Below, in pieces: positions 7,738-14,961 of a stretch of DNA of 22,214 nucleotides (positions are counted from its first letter, which is position 1; each line of letters begins with the position of its first letter). Source of the stretch: Pseudomonadota bacterium (lineage in GTDB: Bacteria; Pseudomonadota; Gammaproteobacteria; Xanthomonadales; Xanthomonadaceae); the NCBI GenBank assembly GCA_023423605.1, contig JAFAFF010000289.1, positions 1 through 22,214 on the forward strand, read 5' to 3'. A program made the translations under genes and the position numbers. A model generated the notes under the pieces. The model was not told the origin of the DNA and searched no databases. It was given only the letters and a program-made list of their open reading frames with translations.

Positions 7738-8709
7738 TCAGAACACCATGTTCAACGCCACCTGCGGCGCCACCACCCGGCTGCTGTTGCGGCCGGACAA
7801 CGCTATCTGCGCCCCTGCCACCAGCGCCACGCTGTCACTCCAGTGATACTGCACCGCCGGCACCACCGAAAAGCGCCAGCTGGCGGGGTCACGTCGGTGG
7901 AACTCCACGCGTCCACCATCACCGGGTTGCGTGCCGTGCACACTGCCAGCGCCTTCCCGCTCGTGCAGCAGCTCGCCTGCCAGCACCCAGGTGCGCGACA
8001 GGCTGTACTCGGCCGCCAGCAGGCTGGTCAGTGCGGCGCCCATCCGCACGCGTCCGTCGAATCCGGCAGGCGTTCCGTAGGCACTCTTGCCGCGTACGCC
8101 GGTACTGCTGCCGGGTATGCGCCATGCACTGCTGGCACGCATCCGCAGGTGGCCGTCAAGAAAATAGGCCTGGCCATGCAGCCCCAGGCTGGTGGCACCA
8201 ACGCCGTTGCCGCTGGCCACTGAAATGGAACGATCTTCCAGACGATCATGATGTCCGGTGGCCAGGCTCTGGCGTAGGGCAAGGGTCAGCGTGGGACGCG
8301 CCTCGCCGTCGCCCCTGAACAGCCCGACCAATGCGGACAGCGAGGTATCACCGATATCGAACGTGCGCGATTCGCCGGCGTCGCGGTTGTACATCGCGTT
8401 GAAGGTTGCCGCCAACGTCACCCGCTCGTGCACGCCATACTGCACCGGCACCGACAGATGCCAGCCACCGGGTGCATCGGCGCTGCGGCGACGGCCGTCA
8501 CCGTCATAGACGCCATGCAGCTGGCTGTGGATCAGGTAGGGCTCGATGTTGAGCACGCCGACCGGCAGCGGCGGTGCGGGGCTCAGCAGGGGACCGGCGA
8601 AGCGTGGCGTGTCCTTCGCGGCAGCCACCTGCGTGGCCGGCATGCCGCCCAGCAGCGCGACAACAACAACGGTGCCCACGCGACGAAGGGCATGTGTTCG
8701 ATCCTGCAT
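7738..8709 (-). CDS. Outer-membrane beta-barrel protein, transporter-like (paralog 1)
   Basis: This 323-residue exported protein has a signal peptide (about residues 1-31) and a mature domain of alternating amphipathic strands ending in a terminal Phe (NMVF), as expected for BamA-assembled outer-membrane barrels. It resembles the broad 'transporter'/Phenol_MetA_deg-like barrel group. I cannot assign a substrate. It is clearly paralogous to the gene at 11509-12471. Shared blocks include the SPAPPLP-GV-NIEPYL region, LRQ-L--GHHD-LED, GQAYFLDGHLR and PAVQYH-SDSV. The start at 8709 is supported by GGAGAG at 8-nt spacing; a further ATG nine codons upstream lacks this. It is divergent from the small barrel/mgtE pair and convergent with tolC. 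Confidence 0.8.
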   Translation of the reverse strand: MQDRTHALRRVGTVVVVALLGGMPATQVAAAKDTPRFAGPLLSPAPPLPVGVLNIEPYLIHSQLHGVYDGDGRRRSADAPGGWHLSVPVQYGVHERVTLAATFNAMYNRDAGESRTFDIGDTSLSALVGLFRGDGEARPTLTLALRQSLATGHHDRLEDRSISVASGNGVGATSLGLHGQAYFLDGHLRMRASSAWRIPGSSTGVRGKSAYGTPAGFDGRVRMGAALTSLLAAEYSLSRTWVLAGELLHEREGAGSVHGTQPGDGGRVEFHRRDPASWRFSVVPAVQYHWSDSVALVAGAQIALSGRNSSRVVAPQVALNMVF

Positions 8710-8728
8710 TGGGTGTTCTCTCCGGTGA

Positions 8729-8744
8729 GCAGGCAACCGCCTGC
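8729..8744 (-). promoter_or_regulatory. Leader hairpin upstream of barrel paralog 1
   Basis: In the minus-strand 5' leader, GCAGGC-GGTT-GCCTGC forms a perfect 6-bp stem just upstream of the GGAGAG ribosome-binding site. The equivalent position before paralog 2 has a similar but weaker hairpin (GGC-GGCT-GCC, 12505-12514). It may tune translation, or may simply be shared ancestry. Confidence 0.45.
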
Positions 8745-8858
8745 CGGATTGACGCTAGGAGACACCTGCGCACACGTGAATGCGGAAAATTGAATAAGTA
8801 CCGGACAGAATGATCATGGACGCCAGGACGTGCATGCGCGGATGAAATGCATCCGTCG

Positions 8859-8889
8859 CATCCGGCACATGCGGGCCGCTCGCCGGATG
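8859..8889. repeat. 8-bp inverted repeat CATCCGGC / GCCGGATG in the divergent spacer
   Basis: Perfect 8-bp arms (8859-8866 and 8882-8889) are separated by 15 nt. It lies in the 560-bp non-coding spacer between the two divergent genes. A shorter hairpin, GGATG-AAATG-CATCC, lies just to the left. There is no U-tract, so I would not call it a terminator. Its function is unknown. Confidence 0.6.
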
Positions 8890-8990
8890 ACACGTCTGCC
8901 ATCGGTATATCCATATCCCGCGTCCCCGATGCCGCGGCAACGGGCAGAACAGGGGGCGTGTGCGGCAGGAATCTGCCAGAAACCGCTCAC

Positions 8991-9016
8991 CAGATCACCG
9001 ATGCGCATCTGATCTG
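8991..9016. repeat. Near-perfect palindrome CAGATCA...TGATCTG
   Basis: Arms CAGATCA (8991-8997) and TGATCTG (9010-9016) enclose a nested GATG-CG-CATC (9000-9009), with a two-base CC bulge on the left. On the plus strand it is followed by CATTTTCGATTT, a weak T-rich tail. It could be a weak terminator or attenuator, or a protein-binding dyad. No clear promoter is visible around it. Confidence 0.6.
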
Positions 9017-9120
9017 CATTTTCGATTTGACGTTTCCCCGGTGCCCGACCACCATGCGCCCACTTCATCAGCCCCGGGGGCTCCTGCTTGGACAGTCACA
9101 GTAGATTCTGCTGCTCCTGA

Positions 9121-9201
9121 GCGGACCAGATACTGCCACGCAGGTCTCGTCCGCCGGGGACGAGGCCATGCGCCACCGCCATCGGGTGGCCTGACCTGCG
9201 T
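9121..9201 (+). ncRNA. Candidate structured leader RNA upstream of the small barrel gene and mgtE
   Basis: The RNA can form a three-way junction. The outer stem is ACGCAGGTC (9138-9146) with GACCTGCGT (9193-9201). Hairpin A is TCGTCC (9147-9152) with GGACGA (9158-9163), and hairpin B is GCCACC (9172-9177) with GGTGGC (9185-9190). A competing fold pairs GCGGAC (9121-9126) with GTCCGC (9149-9154) and CTGC (9133-9136) with GCAG (9140-9143), which destroys the outer stem and hairpin A. Mutually exclusive folds just before an Mg2+ channel operon suggest a cis-regulatory switch. It does not match my memory of the M-box or yybP-ykoY consensus. Structure is from eye only. Confidence 0.45.
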
Positions 9202-9269
9202 ACATCGCACATTGTTTACCTTCGGCCCAAGTGGGAGCCGCTGGCGTATCCGTCCTTCGGAAATCGCAC

Positions 9270-9938
9270 ATGCGCTTCATCCTTCTTCGCCACGTCACGC
9301 TGTGGGCAACCCTGCCCGTCGCTTCCTTCGCCCATGCCGCCGCCAGCCTGCTGGTGGATGACGCGGGCACCACGCCGGACGGCCAGTGCCAGCTGGAAAG
9401 CTGGGGCCGCCGGCAGTCGGACCACCACGCACTGGCCGTCGTGCCTGCCTGCACGTTCGGCGGCACGGAGTGGTCGCTGGGACTGGACCATCTGCACGGT
9501 GGCAGCTCCACACTCTGGGCAGTGGCTGCCAAACGCACGTTGCGTGGTCACGATGATGAGCGTCTGCAGTTCGCCGCCAGCATCGGAATCGGTGGCGATC
9601 TGCGGCATGCCGGTACGCGTGGCTGGACCGCCAATCTTCCCGCCAGCGTCAGGGTCGATACGGCAGGCAGGCTGGTGGTCCACGTCAACGTCGGCTGGGA
9701 GCAGGGTCGCCTTGAGCGCGGCATCACCAGCGGTATCGGCAGCACCGTGCGCCTGGCAGCGTACTGGAGCCTGCTGGCCGAGCACTGGCGCGATGCCGCC
9801 CACGACCGCAGCAGCCAGATCGGACTGCGCCGGCACCTGCGCGGCGATGCCTCGCTGGACCTGCTCGCAGGTCGTGTGCATGGCGATGCGTCCTCCTCCT
9901 GGGTCACGGTCGGACTGAACGTACCGCTGTCCCACTGA
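9270..9938 (+). CDS. Small exported beta-barrel-like protein of unknown function
   Basis: I do not recognise a named family. The 222-residue product has a signal peptide (cleavage near AHA-AA, residue 23). A DDAGTTPDGQCQLESW segment follows, of the kind seen at the N-terminus of outer-membrane barrel 'transporter' proteins, and then alternating amphipathic strands. Two cysteines (C40 and C61) could form a disulfide. The C-terminus (VTVGLNVPLSH) reads like a last strand but lacks the terminal Phe. The start at 9270 is chosen for the signal peptide and a weak CGGAAA upstream; the upstream in-frame start would add an unlikely leader. It precedes mgtE by 62 nt on the same strand and is probably co-transcribed with it. 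Confidence 0.65.
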   Translation: MRFILLRHVTLWATLPVASFAHAAASLLVDDAGTTPDGQCQLESWGRRQSDHHALAVVPACTFGGTEWSLGLDHLHGGSSTLWAVAAKRTLRGHDDERLQFAASIGIGGDLRHAGTRGWTANLPASVRVDTAGRLVVHVNVGWEQGRLERGITSGIGSTVRLAAYWSLLAEHWRDAAHDRSSQIGLRRHLRGDASLDLLAGRVHGDASSSWVTVGLNVPLSH

Positions 9939-10000
9939 CTGTCATGTCCATTGCCGGCCGGCAACGCCGTGCCGTATGCCCCCGCCAAGGAGAACTCCCG

Positions 10001-11398
10001 ATGAATCGTGAAGAGCTGATATTTGCCGTCCGTCGTTTCGCCCATGCCGCTGATCGCGAAGGGTTCGCGATGCTGGCAGGTTCGACCCATCCCTCGGACC
10101 TGGCCTGCGTGCTGCAGTCACTGCCACTGCAACAGATGTCGCGCCTGTTGGCGTTGCTGGACGCCCGGCAGCGTGCGCTGGTATTCGTCCACATCGATCC
10201 GGCACGACAGGATGCGCTGGTGGACGCCATGCCCGCCGCGGCGGTGGTGGACCTGTTCGACTACCTGCCTGCCGACGACGGCGCCGATCTGTTCAATCGC
10301 CTCGACGAACTGCGCCGGCCGGATCTGCTCGCAGGCCTGGACATCGCCAGGCGCGAAGACATCCTGAATCTCTCGGCCTATCCCGAAGAAGCCATCGGTT
10401 CGGCCACCACCTCGGGCTTCGTTGCCATCAGCGCCGCCATGACCGTGGCGGACGCATTGCTGCACCTGCGTGCCACGGCGCCGAACAGCGAGACCGTGTA
10501 TGTGCTCTACGTGCTCGACGGGAAACGTCGCCTGCAGGGAACCGTGTCGCTGCGCGACCTGGTGATGTCGGTGCCGCGCGTGCTGGTTTCCAGCCTGCTG
10601 CGACGTGACCCGGTGTTCGTGCGCGCCAACTGGCCGCGTGAGCGGGCCGCGGACGTCATCCGTCGTTACGACCTGCTGGCGGTGCCGGTCATCGACGACG
10701 ATGAGCGCATGATCGGCATCGTCACGGTGGACGACGCCATGGATATCGACAAGGAACAGGATGCCAACCAGCTTGCGCGTTTTGGTGGTGTATCGGTGGC
10801 CGGCGGTGCCGATCTGGATGTGATGACCACGCCGCTGCGGCGCCTGTTCGGTGTCCGCGTCTTCTGGCTGGCGGTGCTGACCTTCTTCGGTATCGTCACC
10901 AGTACCTTCGTGGCGGCCCAGGAAGAGCTGCTCAGCCAGGTGATCGTGCTGGCCGCCTTCATCGCCCCCATCGTGGACATGGGTGGGAACACCGGCAGCC
11001 AGTCGGCCACCCTGGTCATCCGCGGCATGGCGCTCGGCGAACTGGGCCCCAACTGGCGGCATGTCGGCTTCGTGATAAGGCGCGAGCTGCCGGTCGCCGC
11101 CGCGCTGGGCATCACCATCGCGCTGCTGGAATCGATGCTGGCCTATTTCAGCAAGGGTGTCGGCATCGACGTGCTGCTGGTGGTCGGTCTGAGCATGCTG
11201 GTGTGCACGGCGCTGGGCGGCGTCATCGGCGCACTGTTGCCCTTCGCCGCACGGCGCATCGGCACCGATCCGGCCACCCTCTCCTCACCGTTGATCACCT
11301 CGGTGATGGACCTGCTGGGTGTATTCGTCTACTTCGGCTTCGCGTGGCTGTTCCTCGGCGACCAGCTGGCAGAAGCCGCAACGTACGCCCATGGCTGA
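10001..11398 (+). CDS. mgtE: MgtE-family magnesium channel
   Basis: This 465-residue inner-membrane Mg2+ (possibly also Co2+) channel matches the roughly 450-residue family length. The start at 10001 has AAGGAG at 8-nt spacing. In order, there is the MgtE N-terminal helical superhelix (about 20-135), two CBS domains (about 140-255) that sense cytosolic Mg2+ and gate the pore, a plug helix, and five transmembrane helices (about 285-455). The pore signature GNTGSQ is at 329-334. The conserved selectivity-filter aspartate of the last helices is present as D437 in SVMDLLGVFVYFG. It follows the small exported barrel-like gene, and outer-membrane barrel paralogs lie on both sides, suggesting envelope cation traffic. 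The transcript probably ends in the SMAG repeats downstream. Confidence 0.95.
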   Translation: MNREELIFAVRRFAHAADREGFAMLAGSTHPSDLACVLQSLPLQQMSRLLALLDARQRALVFVHIDPARQDALVDAMPAAAVVDLFDYLPADDGADLFNRLDELRRPDLLAGLDIARREDILNLSAYPEEAIGSATTSGFVAISAAMTVADALLHLRATAPNSETVYVLYVLDGKRRLQGTVSLRDLVMSVPRVLVSSLLRRDPVFVRANWPRERAADVIRRYDLLAVPVIDDDERMIGIVTVDDAMDIDKEQDANQLARFGGVSVAGGADLDVMTTPLRRLFGVRVFWLAVLTFFGIVTSTFVAAQEELLSQVIVLAAFIAPIVDMGGNTGSQSATLVIRGMALGELGPNWRHVGFVIRRELPVAAALGITIALLESMLAYFSKGVGIDVLLVVGLSMLVCTALGGVIGALLPFAARRIGTDPATLSSPLITSVMDLLGVFVYFGFAWLFLGDQLAEAATYAHG

Positions 11399-11404
11399 CC
11401 GCAC

Positions 11405-11427
11405 GTAGAGCCGGGCTCTGCCCGGCT
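11405..11427 (+). repeat. SMAG/GTAG REP element, copy 1
   Basis: GTAG is followed by a near-perfect hairpin, AGCCGGGC-TCT-GCCCGGCT. This is the Stenotrophomonas REP layout (GTAG head plus imperfect palindrome). It lies just after the mgtE stop, in a gap between convergent genes. Confidence 0.88.
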
Positions 11428-11446
11428 GTCCGGAACCACCGTTCGC

Positions 11447-11469
11447 GTAGAGCCGGACTCTGCCCGGCT
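11447..11469 (+). repeat. SMAG/GTAG REP element, copy 2
   Basis: Same head and orientation as copy 1, 42 bp further on, with one substitution (AGCCGGAC against GCCCGGCT), so the two form a direct dimer. It may serve as terminator or RNA stabiliser for mgtE. Confidence 0.86.
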
Positions 11470-11485
11470 GCATGAAAAACGATCT

Positions 11486-11502
11486 GCCGGCCGCCGGCCG
11501 GC
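11486..11502. terminator. GC-rich hairpin between mgtE and barrel paralog 2
   Basis: GCCGGCC-GCC-GGCCGGC is a perfect inverted repeat 6 nt beyond the paralog 2 stop codon. On the minus strand it is followed by AGATCGTTTTT, a short T-run, so it plausibly terminates that gene. Confidence 0.55.
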
Positions 11503-11508
11503 ATTCCC

Positions 11509-12471
11509 TCAAAAGCCGACGTTGACGGCGATCTGCGGCGCCACCACCGCGCTGGTGTTGCGGCCGGCCACGCCAAGCTGGACACCGGCGATGACCCCCA
11601 CGCTGTCGCTGAGGTGATACTGCACGGCAGGCAGCAGCGAGAATCGCCACGACGCTGGTGCATGCACATCGACGGCCAGCCCATCGGTGTCGCGGCCACG
11701 CACCCGGTGGCCATTCTCACGTTCGTACATCGCTTCACCGACCAGCGTCCAGCGCGGGTGGACGCTGTACTCGGCCGATACTGTCGTGGTCTGTGCGGTG
11801 GCCAGCCGCGCGTTGCCGATGAATCCTGCATCGGTGCCATACACGCTCGCGCCATGGATGCGTGCGTGGCTGCCCGGCAATCGCCAGGCCGTGCTGGCCC
11901 GTGCGCGCAGATGGCCATCAAGGAAATACGCCTGTCCCTGCAGGGCGAACGTGGTGCTGCTCGCGCCGCTGCCACTGGCCACCCGGCGAGGATCCTCCAG
12001 ATGATCATGATGGCCACTCGGCAGGCGCTGGCGAAGCCCGGCCGCAAGGCGGGCACGGTTCCCACCCGCGCCATCGTACAGGCCATACAGCGCACTGACA
12101 GTGGTATCGCCGAGCGCCGCAGCGCGGCCACCAGCGACAATGCGGTCGTAGGCGGCGCTCAACGTGGTGCCCACGGTCAGGCGATCGGTCAGGCCATACT
12201 GGATCGGCACGATCACATCCCATTGCGTGGTTGCCTGGCTGTCGATGCGGTGACCATCGGCGTCGAAAAACGCGGGAGCGGTGGTCGTCACCAGGTAGGG
12301 TTCGATGTTGCCCACGCCTCTGGGCAAGGGCGGCGCGGGGCTGGCCAACGGACCGATGAAGCGCGGATGCGCATCATCCGTCGTGTCGGCCACCTGGGCC
12401 AGTACGGAAACCGGCAGCAGCGCGGCAATGGCAAAGCCGGCACGCGACAGCGCGAGGCGATGGACGGACAT
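11509..12471 (-). CDS. Outer-membrane beta-barrel protein, transporter-like (paralog 2)
   Basis: This 320-residue exported protein has a signal peptide of about 25 residues (cleavage near VLA-QV), alternating barrel strands and a terminal Phe (NVGF). It aligns by eye with the 7738-8709 product over nearly the whole length, including RFIGPLASPAPPLP, GDTTVSALYGL, LPSGHHDHLED, GQAYFLDGHLRARAS and PAVQYHLSDSVG. The two are therefore duplicates that have diverged substantially. The start has GGAGAAACCC upstream, similar to paralog 1. The substrate is unknown; the family label is Phenol_MetA_deg-like at best. It is convergent with mgtE and downstream of waaA on the same strand, with a 93-nt gap. 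Confidence 0.8.
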   Translation of the reverse strand: MSVHRLALSRAGFAIAALLPVSVLAQVADTTDDAHPRFIGPLASPAPPLPRGVGNIEPYLVTTTAPAFFDADGHRIDSQATTQWDVIVPIQYGLTDRLTVGTTLSAAYDRIVAGGRAAALGDTTVSALYGLYDGAGGNRARLAAGLRQRLPSGHHDHLEDPRRVASGSGASSTTFALQGQAYFLDGHLRARASTAWRLPGSHARIHGASVYGTDAGFIGNARLATAQTTTVSAEYSVHPRWTLVGEAMYERENGHRVRGRDTDGLAVDVHAPASWRFSLLPAVQYHLSDSVGVIAGVQLGVAGRNTSAVVAPQIAVNVGF

Positions 12472-12564
12472 GGGTTTCTCCAGGGAATGCAGCCCCTGAA
12501 GCTAGGCAGCCGCCCTGGCCGGCGGAATCGGAGAAGGCCTAAAAACGCAGCCGCATGGCCCCGC

Positions 12565-13866
12565 TCATGCCGCGTGTGGCGGCGGCAGGTGGGGTTCCAC
12601 CAGGGCGATGGTGCGCGTCAATGCGCCACGGCCGTTGCTGACCAGCGAACAACCGGCATGGGCCATTTCTTCGCGCGCCTGTGCGCTGCCCAGCAGGTGC
12701 TGCAGATGTTCGCCCACCGCCTGCACGTCCTGGCCGACCAGCAGCGCGCCGGCCTCCAGCATGCGCCGGGAGATCTCCGCGAAGTTGTGCAGGTGCGGAC
12801 CGGTCACTGCCGCCGTGCCCATCGCCGCAGGTTCCAGCAGGTTATGACCACCAATGGCCTGCAGGCTGCCGCCGACGAAGGCCACCTGCGCGCAGGCATA
12901 GAAGGACATCAGTTCGCCCAGGGTATCGACCACGAACACGTCATCGCCACTGCCGGGCCACTGCTGGGCACGGCGCGTGGCCACCTGCCAGCCCTGCTCA
13001 CGGGCCAGCGCCTCCACCTTCGGGAAGCGTTCCGGATGACGTGGCGCCCACAGCAGCAACAGCCCGGGATGCTGCTGGCGCAGCTGACGGTGCAGGTCCA
13101 CCACGGCCTGTTCTTCGCCCTCGTGGGTGCTGGCCGCGATCCACACCGGACGCGCCGCCGGCACCTGCTGGTGGAAACGTCCAACGAACGCCTGCACGTC
13201 CGGCGTGGCGATGTCGAACTTCAGGTTGCCCAGTGCCTGCACCTGTTCCGGCATGGCGCCGAGCTGCACGAAGCGTGCGGCATCGTCCTGCGACTGCGCA
13301 GCCACGCAGGTCACCGTACGCAGGGCACGACGGATCAACGGGGCCAGCAGCCGGTATCCGCGCAGCGAGCGCGCCGACAGCCGCGCGTTGAGGATGTACA
13401 CCGGCACCTTGCGGCTGCGGCAACCGAACAGCAGGTTGGGCCACAGTTCGGTTTCCAGGATAAGCGCCAGGCTGGGCTGGAAATGGTTGAGGAAGCGCCC
13501 CACGCTGCCCGGCACGTCGTAGGGCAGATAGACATGGTCCAGTGCATCGCCCCACAGCGCACGCACCCGTTCCGAACCAGTGGGCGTGATGGTCGTGATC
13601 ACCCAGCGGATATCCGGCCGCAGGCTGCGCAGTGCATTGACCAGTGGCGCGGCGGCGTTGACTTCACCTACCGAAACCGCGTGCAGCCATACCCGCGGCT
13701 GGCAGCTGGAATCGGGATAGGACGCATAGCGTTCATCCCAGCGCTGGAAGTATTCGCGGACCCGGAAGCCACGCCACACCAGGTGGTACACGGTGATCGG
13801 CAGCAGCAGGTAGAGCACGGCCGAATACAGGCCGCGCAGGATCCATTCGACGGGGTCTTTGCGCAT
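12565..13866 (-). CDS. waaA: 3-deoxy-D-manno-octulosonic acid (Kdo) transferase WaaA
   Basis: This 433-residue inner-membrane-anchored GT30 enzyme transfers Kdo from CMP-Kdo to the lipid A precursor. I start it at 13866 because it gives the classic N-terminal membrane anchor (WILRGLYSAVLYLLLPITVY, residues 8-27); the longer frame adds an Arg-rich leader overlapping lpxL. The general-base glutamate is visible as E68 in HAVSVGEVNAA. The C-terminal donor domain has the GGHNLLEPAAMG and GPHLHNF blocks. No strong Shine-Dalgarno is seen. It is divergent from lpxL with only 71 nt between the start codons, so two consecutive lipid A steps share one promoter region. Whether it adds one or two Kdo residues cannot be read from sequence. 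Confidence 0.96.
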   Translation of the reverse strand: MRKDPVEWILRGLYSAVLYLLLPITVYHLVWRGFRVREYFQRWDERYASYPDSSCQPRVWLHAVSVGEVNAAAPLVNALRSLRPDIRWVITTITPTGSERVRALWGDALDHVYLPYDVPGSVGRFLNHFQPSLALILETELWPNLLFGCRSRKVPVYILNARLSARSLRGYRLLAPLIRRALRTVTCVAAQSQDDAARFVQLGAMPEQVQALGNLKFDIATPDVQAFVGRFHQQVPAARPVWIAASTHEGEEQAVVDLHRQLRQQHPGLLLLWAPRHPERFPKVEALAREQGWQVATRRAQQWPGSGDDVFVVDTLGELMSFYACAQVAFVGGSLQAIGGHNLLEPAAMGTAAVTGPHLHNFAEISRRMLEAGALLVGQDVQAVGEHLQHLLGSAQAREEMAHAGCSLVSNGRGALTRTIALVEPHLPPPHAA

Positions 13867-13925
13867 GGGCAAAGGATACGGGAGCCCCCCGGGAAAGACA
13901 CGCGGCCGCGGCGGGGGCGCATTGC

Positions 13926-13931
13926 TAGAAT
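13926..13931 (+). promoter_or_regulatory. TAGAAT -10 element just upstream of lpxL
   Basis: TAGAAT ends 6 nt before the lpxL ATG, so initiation about 7 nt downstream would begin at or next to the start codon and give a leaderless or near-leaderless mRNA. The GGAGG at 13932-13936 is 1 nt from ATG, too close for normal use. No good -35 is visible. Confidence 0.45.
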
Positions 13932-13937
13932 GGAGGC

Positions 13938-14855
13938 ATGTCCGACGCCACCACCGCATCCCGCCCTTCGCTGCGCGACCCGCGCCATTGGCCCATGTTC
14001 GCCGCCATGCTGGGCGCCTTCGTCGTCGCGCGCCTGCCCTGGGGGCTGCAGCGGGCGCTGGGCCGCGGCGTGGGCACGATCGCCTGGCGCATGGCCGGCA
14101 GCCGCCGGCGCGCTGCCGAGGTGAATCTCCGGCTGTGTTTCCCCGAGAAGGACGAGGCATGGCGGCAACGCCTGCTGCGCGACAGCTTCGATGCGCTGGG
14201 CGTGGGCATCTTCGAGTTCATGCGTGCCTGGTGGGGCAGCATCGCCGCCATCCGCCCGAAGGTACACGTGGAAGGCCTGGAGCACCTGCAGCGGTTGAAG
14301 GCCGAAGGCCGTGGCGTGCTGCTGGTTTCAGGCCACTTCATGACCCTGGAAATGTGTGGCCGCCTGCTGTGCGATCACGTTGAGCTGGCCGGCATGTACC
14401 GCCGGCACCGCAATCCGGTCTACGAATGGGCGGTGAAATTCGGGCGTTTGCGCTATGCCAGCGCGATGTTCGCCAACGAGGATATCCGCGCCAGCGTGCG
14501 CCACCTGAAGCGTGGCGGTTTCCTGTGGTACGCCCCGGACCAGGACATGCGCGGCAAGGACACGGTGTTCGTGCCCTTCTTCGGGCACACCGCCGCGACG
14601 ATCACCGCCACCCACCAGTTGGCGCGCATGACCGGCTGCGCCGTGGTGCCCTATTTCCACCGCCGCGAAGGTGGAAGTTATCATCTGAAGATCGGTGCGC
14701 CGCTGCAGGACTTCCCGTCGCAGGACGTGGAAGCCGATACCACCCGCGTCAATCAGGCCATCGAACAGATGGTGCGCGAGGCACCGGAGCAGTACCTGTG
14801 GATCCACCGCCGCTTCAAGCGGCAACCGGGCGGACGCAGCGATTATTACCGTTGA
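13938..14855 (+). CDS. lpxL: Lipid A late acyltransferase, LpxL/HtrB family
   Basis: This 305-residue inner-membrane acyltransferase adds a secondary acyl chain to Kdo-lipid A using acyl-ACP. The catalytic HX4E motif is H133-FMTL-E138 (GHFMTLEM), matching LpxL. A hydrophobic N-terminal anchor spans about residues 19-35. The block DQDMRGKDTVFVPFFG is typical for the family, as is the WIHRRFK near the end. The length matches the usual ~305 residues. It is divergent from waaA, whose product makes the acceptor, so lpxL is more likely than msbB/lpxM, but paralogs cannot be separated without alignment. It converges on the ligase gene across an inverted SMAG pair. Confidence 0.92.
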   Translation: MSDATTASRPSLRDPRHWPMFAAMLGAFVVARLPWGLQRALGRGVGTIAWRMAGSRRRAAEVNLRLCFPEKDEAWRQRLLRDSFDALGVGIFEFMRAWWGSIAAIRPKVHVEGLEHLQRLKAEGRGVLLVSGHFMTLEMCGRLLCDHVELAGMYRRHRNPVYEWAVKFGRLRYASAMFANEDIRASVRHLKRGGFLWYAPDQDMRGKDTVFVPFFGHTAATITATHQLARMTGCAVVPYFHRREGGSYHLKIGAPLQDFPSQDVEADTTRVNQAIEQMVREAPEQYLWIHRRFKRQPGGRSDYYR

Positions 14856-14901
14856 GGCCCGCCAGCGGCGTCGGTGAATCCGGTTGACGATCAGCCGGGC
14901 T

Positions 14902-14924
14902 GTAGAGCGGGGCTCTGCCCCGCT
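14902..14924 (+). repeat. SMAG/GTAG REP element, copy 3
   Basis: A GTAG head is followed by AGCGGGGC-TCT-GCCCCGCT. The stem bases are compensatory relative to copy 1 (CC to GG partners changed together). It is the left half of an inverted pair with 14939-14961. Confidence 0.88.
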
Positions 14925-14938
14925 GCGCGATGAACATC

Positions 14939-14961
14939 AGCCGGGCAGAGCCCGGCTCTAC
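14939..14961 (-). repeat. SMAG/GTAG REP element, copy 4 (inverted)
   Basis: The minus strand reads exactly the same 23 bases as copy 1 at 11405-11427. With copy 3 it forms a tail-to-tail dimer between convergent lpxL and the ligase gene. Its GTAG end overlaps the last 4 nt of the ligase gene, including the stop codon. Confidence 0.88.

Noticed and set aside
9060..9201. Known Mg2+/Mn2+ riboswitch (M-box or yybP-ykoY) before mgtE
   Set aside because: I could not find the conserved sequence blocks of either class, so only an unclassified structured leader is reported.
11614..14124. Plus-strand open frame of 836 codons opposite barrel paralog 2 and waaA
   Set aside because: It spans two well-supported minus-strand genes and their gap, has shadow-like composition and no ribosome-binding site or domain.
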